Assembly: GCA_025464345.1 (NCBI GenBank)
Contig: JAODGP010000048.1
Coordinates: forward strand, 1-6,004
Source: Methanosarcinales archaeon
Lineage (GTDB): Archaea > Halobacteriota > Syntropharchaeia > Alkanophagales > Methanospirareceae
Length of the DNA: 6,004 nt
Reading direction: 5' to 3'
Positions within the stretch are counted from its first letter, which is position 1, and the number at the start of each line of letters is the position of its first letter. A model generated the notes under the pieces. The model was not told the origin of the DNA and did not search any database. It saw only the letters and a program-made list of their open reading frames with translations. Positions 4,886-6,004 of the stretch are shown here, piece by piece. Both the position numbers and the translations under genes were made by a program.

Positions 4886-4896
4886 ACATATAAGAA
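4886..4896 (-). promoter_or_regulatory. TATA box of the ferritin-like/superoxide reductase operon
   Basis: On the minus strand this reads TTCTTATATGT. The TATA core (4887-4893) is centred about 35 bases before the ATG, predicting a start near 4863 and a leader of about 8-10 bases, just long enough to hold the GAGG. The 140-base region 4856-4995 between the two divergent genes would be the place for a redox- or iron-responsive operator. I see no convincing palindrome there. Confidence 0.5.
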
Positions 4897-4962
4897 GCAC
4901 TGCTGTGTCATTCTGTCTCTACCCGCTACTCCACCGGTATCTGTATTGACTCAGCACAACCA

Positions 4963-4972
4963 CGTTTATATT
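4963..4972 (+). promoter_or_regulatory. TATA box of argC
   Basis: CGTTTATATT has its core centred about 28 bases upstream of the argC ATG at 4996. Transcription should start at or within two or three bases of the ATG, implying a leaderless mRNA. No Shine-Dalgarno sequence is visible, which agrees. Confidence 0.6.
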
Positions 4973-4995
4973 CTATTACCGTATAACATTCAGCG

Positions 4996-6004
4996 ATGAT
5001 AGAAGCTGGTATAATAGGCGGTGCCGGATATACCGGTCTTGAACTGTTACGATTACTGCTGATGCATCCGCGCGTGAAAGTATCGGTGGTGACCTCAAGG
5101 CGATACCGTGGCAGGCGGATAAGCGAGGTGAATCCACACCTGGGGCATTTCACGGAGCTCGAATACGAGGAGATTGACGCACGTGAGATGGCAGACCGGA
5201 GTGATGTCGTATTTCTCGCGGTGCCGCATGGCAGTGCAATGGATTATGTACCTGATTTATTACATGCGGGTACACGTGTGATAGACCTCAGTGCGGATTA
5301 CCGGCTTGATAGAGCGGAATATGAACGTGTATACCGGCGCGAGCATAAGGATCCCGAAGCACGGATGGCGGTATATGGTCTGACGGAACTGCATCCAGAG
5401 GTTGCAGATGCCTCTCTCGTCGCCAATCCCGGCTGCTATCCCACGGGCGCCGTACTCGCAGTTGCACCGCTCTCTGGCATTGCAGACCGTATTGTATTCG
5501 ATGCGAAATCAGGCATATCAGGCGCGGGTGCAGAACCGTCTGTGAAGTCGCATTATCCCAATCTCGCCGAGAATATCATTCCTTATGAAGTGACCACCCA
5601 CAGGCATCTCGCAGAGATGAGGAAAGAGCTACCCTCTGTTAAAATCAGCTTCACACCGCATGTCATACCAGCCATAAGGGGCATACTCACCACCGCACAC
5701 GTCTTCCTGAGAGGGGGTAATGAGATGACGGTATCGGAGCTTGAAGCACTTTATCAGCGGTTTTATGAAGGTAAGAGTTTCATTCGATTGTGTGAACCGG
5801 GAATGCTGCCCTCACTCAGTGCTGTTCGTGGCACGAACTTCTGTGACATCGGGTTCGAGGTTGAGGATGACGGCGAGCGGATAGTTATAATCTCTGCGAT
5901 TGATAATCTGGTCAAAGGTGGCTCCGGGCAGGCGGTACAGAACATGAATCTTATGTTCGGCATGGATGAGCGAGATGGTCTGTGGCATCCCGGTCTGGTT
6001 CCAT
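4996..6004 (+). CDS. argC: N-acetyl-gamma-glutamyl-phosphate reductase (3' end cut by window)
   Basis: ArgC catalyses the third step of arginine (ornithine) synthesis, the NADPH-dependent reduction of N-acetylglutamyl phosphate to the semialdehyde. The frame is open from the ATG at 4996 to the window edge, giving 336 residues. Visible landmarks are the N-terminal nucleotide-binding GIIGGAGYTGLELLRLL, FLAVPHG, VIDLSADYRL, the catalytic cysteine C147 in NPGCYPTGAVL, SGISGAGAEPS, the HRH segment (202-204), FTPHVIPAIRGI and, near the end, DNLVKGGSGQAVQNMNLMFG. Family members are about 340-350 residues and often end near a GLxxxGLVP-like sequence (seen here as LWHPGLVP), so only a few codons are missing. 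No other arg gene is visible, but the next gene lies outside. It is divergent from the superoxide reductase operon and probably leaderless. Confidence 0.96.
   Translation, partial: MIEAGIIGGAGYTGLELLRLLLMHPRVKVSVVTSRRYRGRRISEVNPHLGHFTELEYEEIDAREMADRSDVVFLAVPHGSAMDYVPDLLHAGTRVIDLSADYRLDRAEYERVYRREHKDPEARMAVYGLTELHPEVADASLVANPGCYPTGAVLAVAPLSGIADRIVFDAKSGISGAGAEPSVKSHYPNLAENIIPYEVTTHRHLAEMRKELPSVKISFTPHVIPAIRGILTTAHVFLRGGNEMTVSELEALYQRFYEGKSFIRLCEPGMLPSLSAVRGTNFCDIGFEVEDDGERIVIISAIDNLVKGGSGQAVQNMNLMFGMDERDGLWHPGLVP

Noticed and set aside
4216..4949. Long plus-strand Ser/Pro/Thr-rich frames across the superoxide reductase and ferritin-like genes
   Set aside because: These are antisense shadows of two clearly conserved minus-strand genes; the low-complexity composition is typical of such shadows.
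4926..5153. Minus-strand 75-codon frame starting MKCPRCGF, resembling a zinc-ribbon protein
   Set aside because: It lies mostly antisense to the N-terminal part of argC, which is clearly coding. The frame has one CxxC only and no metal-binding partner, and it runs across the argC promoter.

Overview
The window comes from a euryarchaeon. Three lines of sequence evidence support this. Both tRNA-Gln genes have an A1-U72 first pair and no encoded CCA. The promoters are archaeal TATA type, centred about 28-30 bases upstream of RNA starts. The protein families are archaeal: UPF0282, a RibH close to the Methanocaldococcus form, COG1407/TIGR00024 phosphoesterase, and a Pyrococcus-type ferritin-like domain. 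A gene for methanogenesis marker protein 8 narrows the source to a methanogen or a methane/alkane-oxidising relative. The GC-balanced composition and the surface-protein tail at the left edge would suit an ANME-1/Methanophagales-like lineage, but that placement is only a guess.

Layout. Bases 1-150 are the 3' end of a surface-protein gene with a hydrophobic C-terminal anchor (+). It is followed 13 bases later by a metallophosphoesterase of the SbcD-related archaeal family (164-916, +) and tRNA-Gln(UUG) (995-1067, +). A minus-strand operon then runs leftward from 3005: UPF0282 metallo-beta-lactamase-fold protein, rlmE (23S rRNA 2'-O-methyltransferase) and ribH (lumazine synthase). Its last stop codon lies opposite the final three bases of the tRNA. 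A second glutamine tRNA, anticodon CUG, sits just upstream of this operon on the minus strand (3046-3118). The methanogenesis marker 8 gene (3233-4072, +) converges, with one base between stop codons, on a compact minus-strand operon. That operon encodes an encapsulin-cargo-type ferritin-like protein (4580-4855), superoxide reductase (4236-4571) and a 53-residue six-cysteine zinc-ribbon protein (4074-4235). The last gene, divergent from that operon, is argC (4996 to the right edge). It has an apparently leaderless promoter and lacks only its last few codons.

How the genes work together. The clearest functional unit is the ferritin-like/superoxide reductase/zinc-ribbon operon. It looks like an oxygen-defence and iron-handling module of an anaerobe: superoxide is reduced to peroxide, and the ferritin-like protein may handle iron or peroxide. 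The small Cys-rich protein is a possible, unproven electron or metal partner. The other genes are housekeeping: rRNA modification, riboflavin/F420-precursor supply, arginine synthesis and glutamine tRNAs. No mobile element, CRISPR array or clear sign of recent transfer was seen. No stretch over 300 bases lacks a gene; the largest gaps are 3119-3232 and 4856-4995, both holding promoters.
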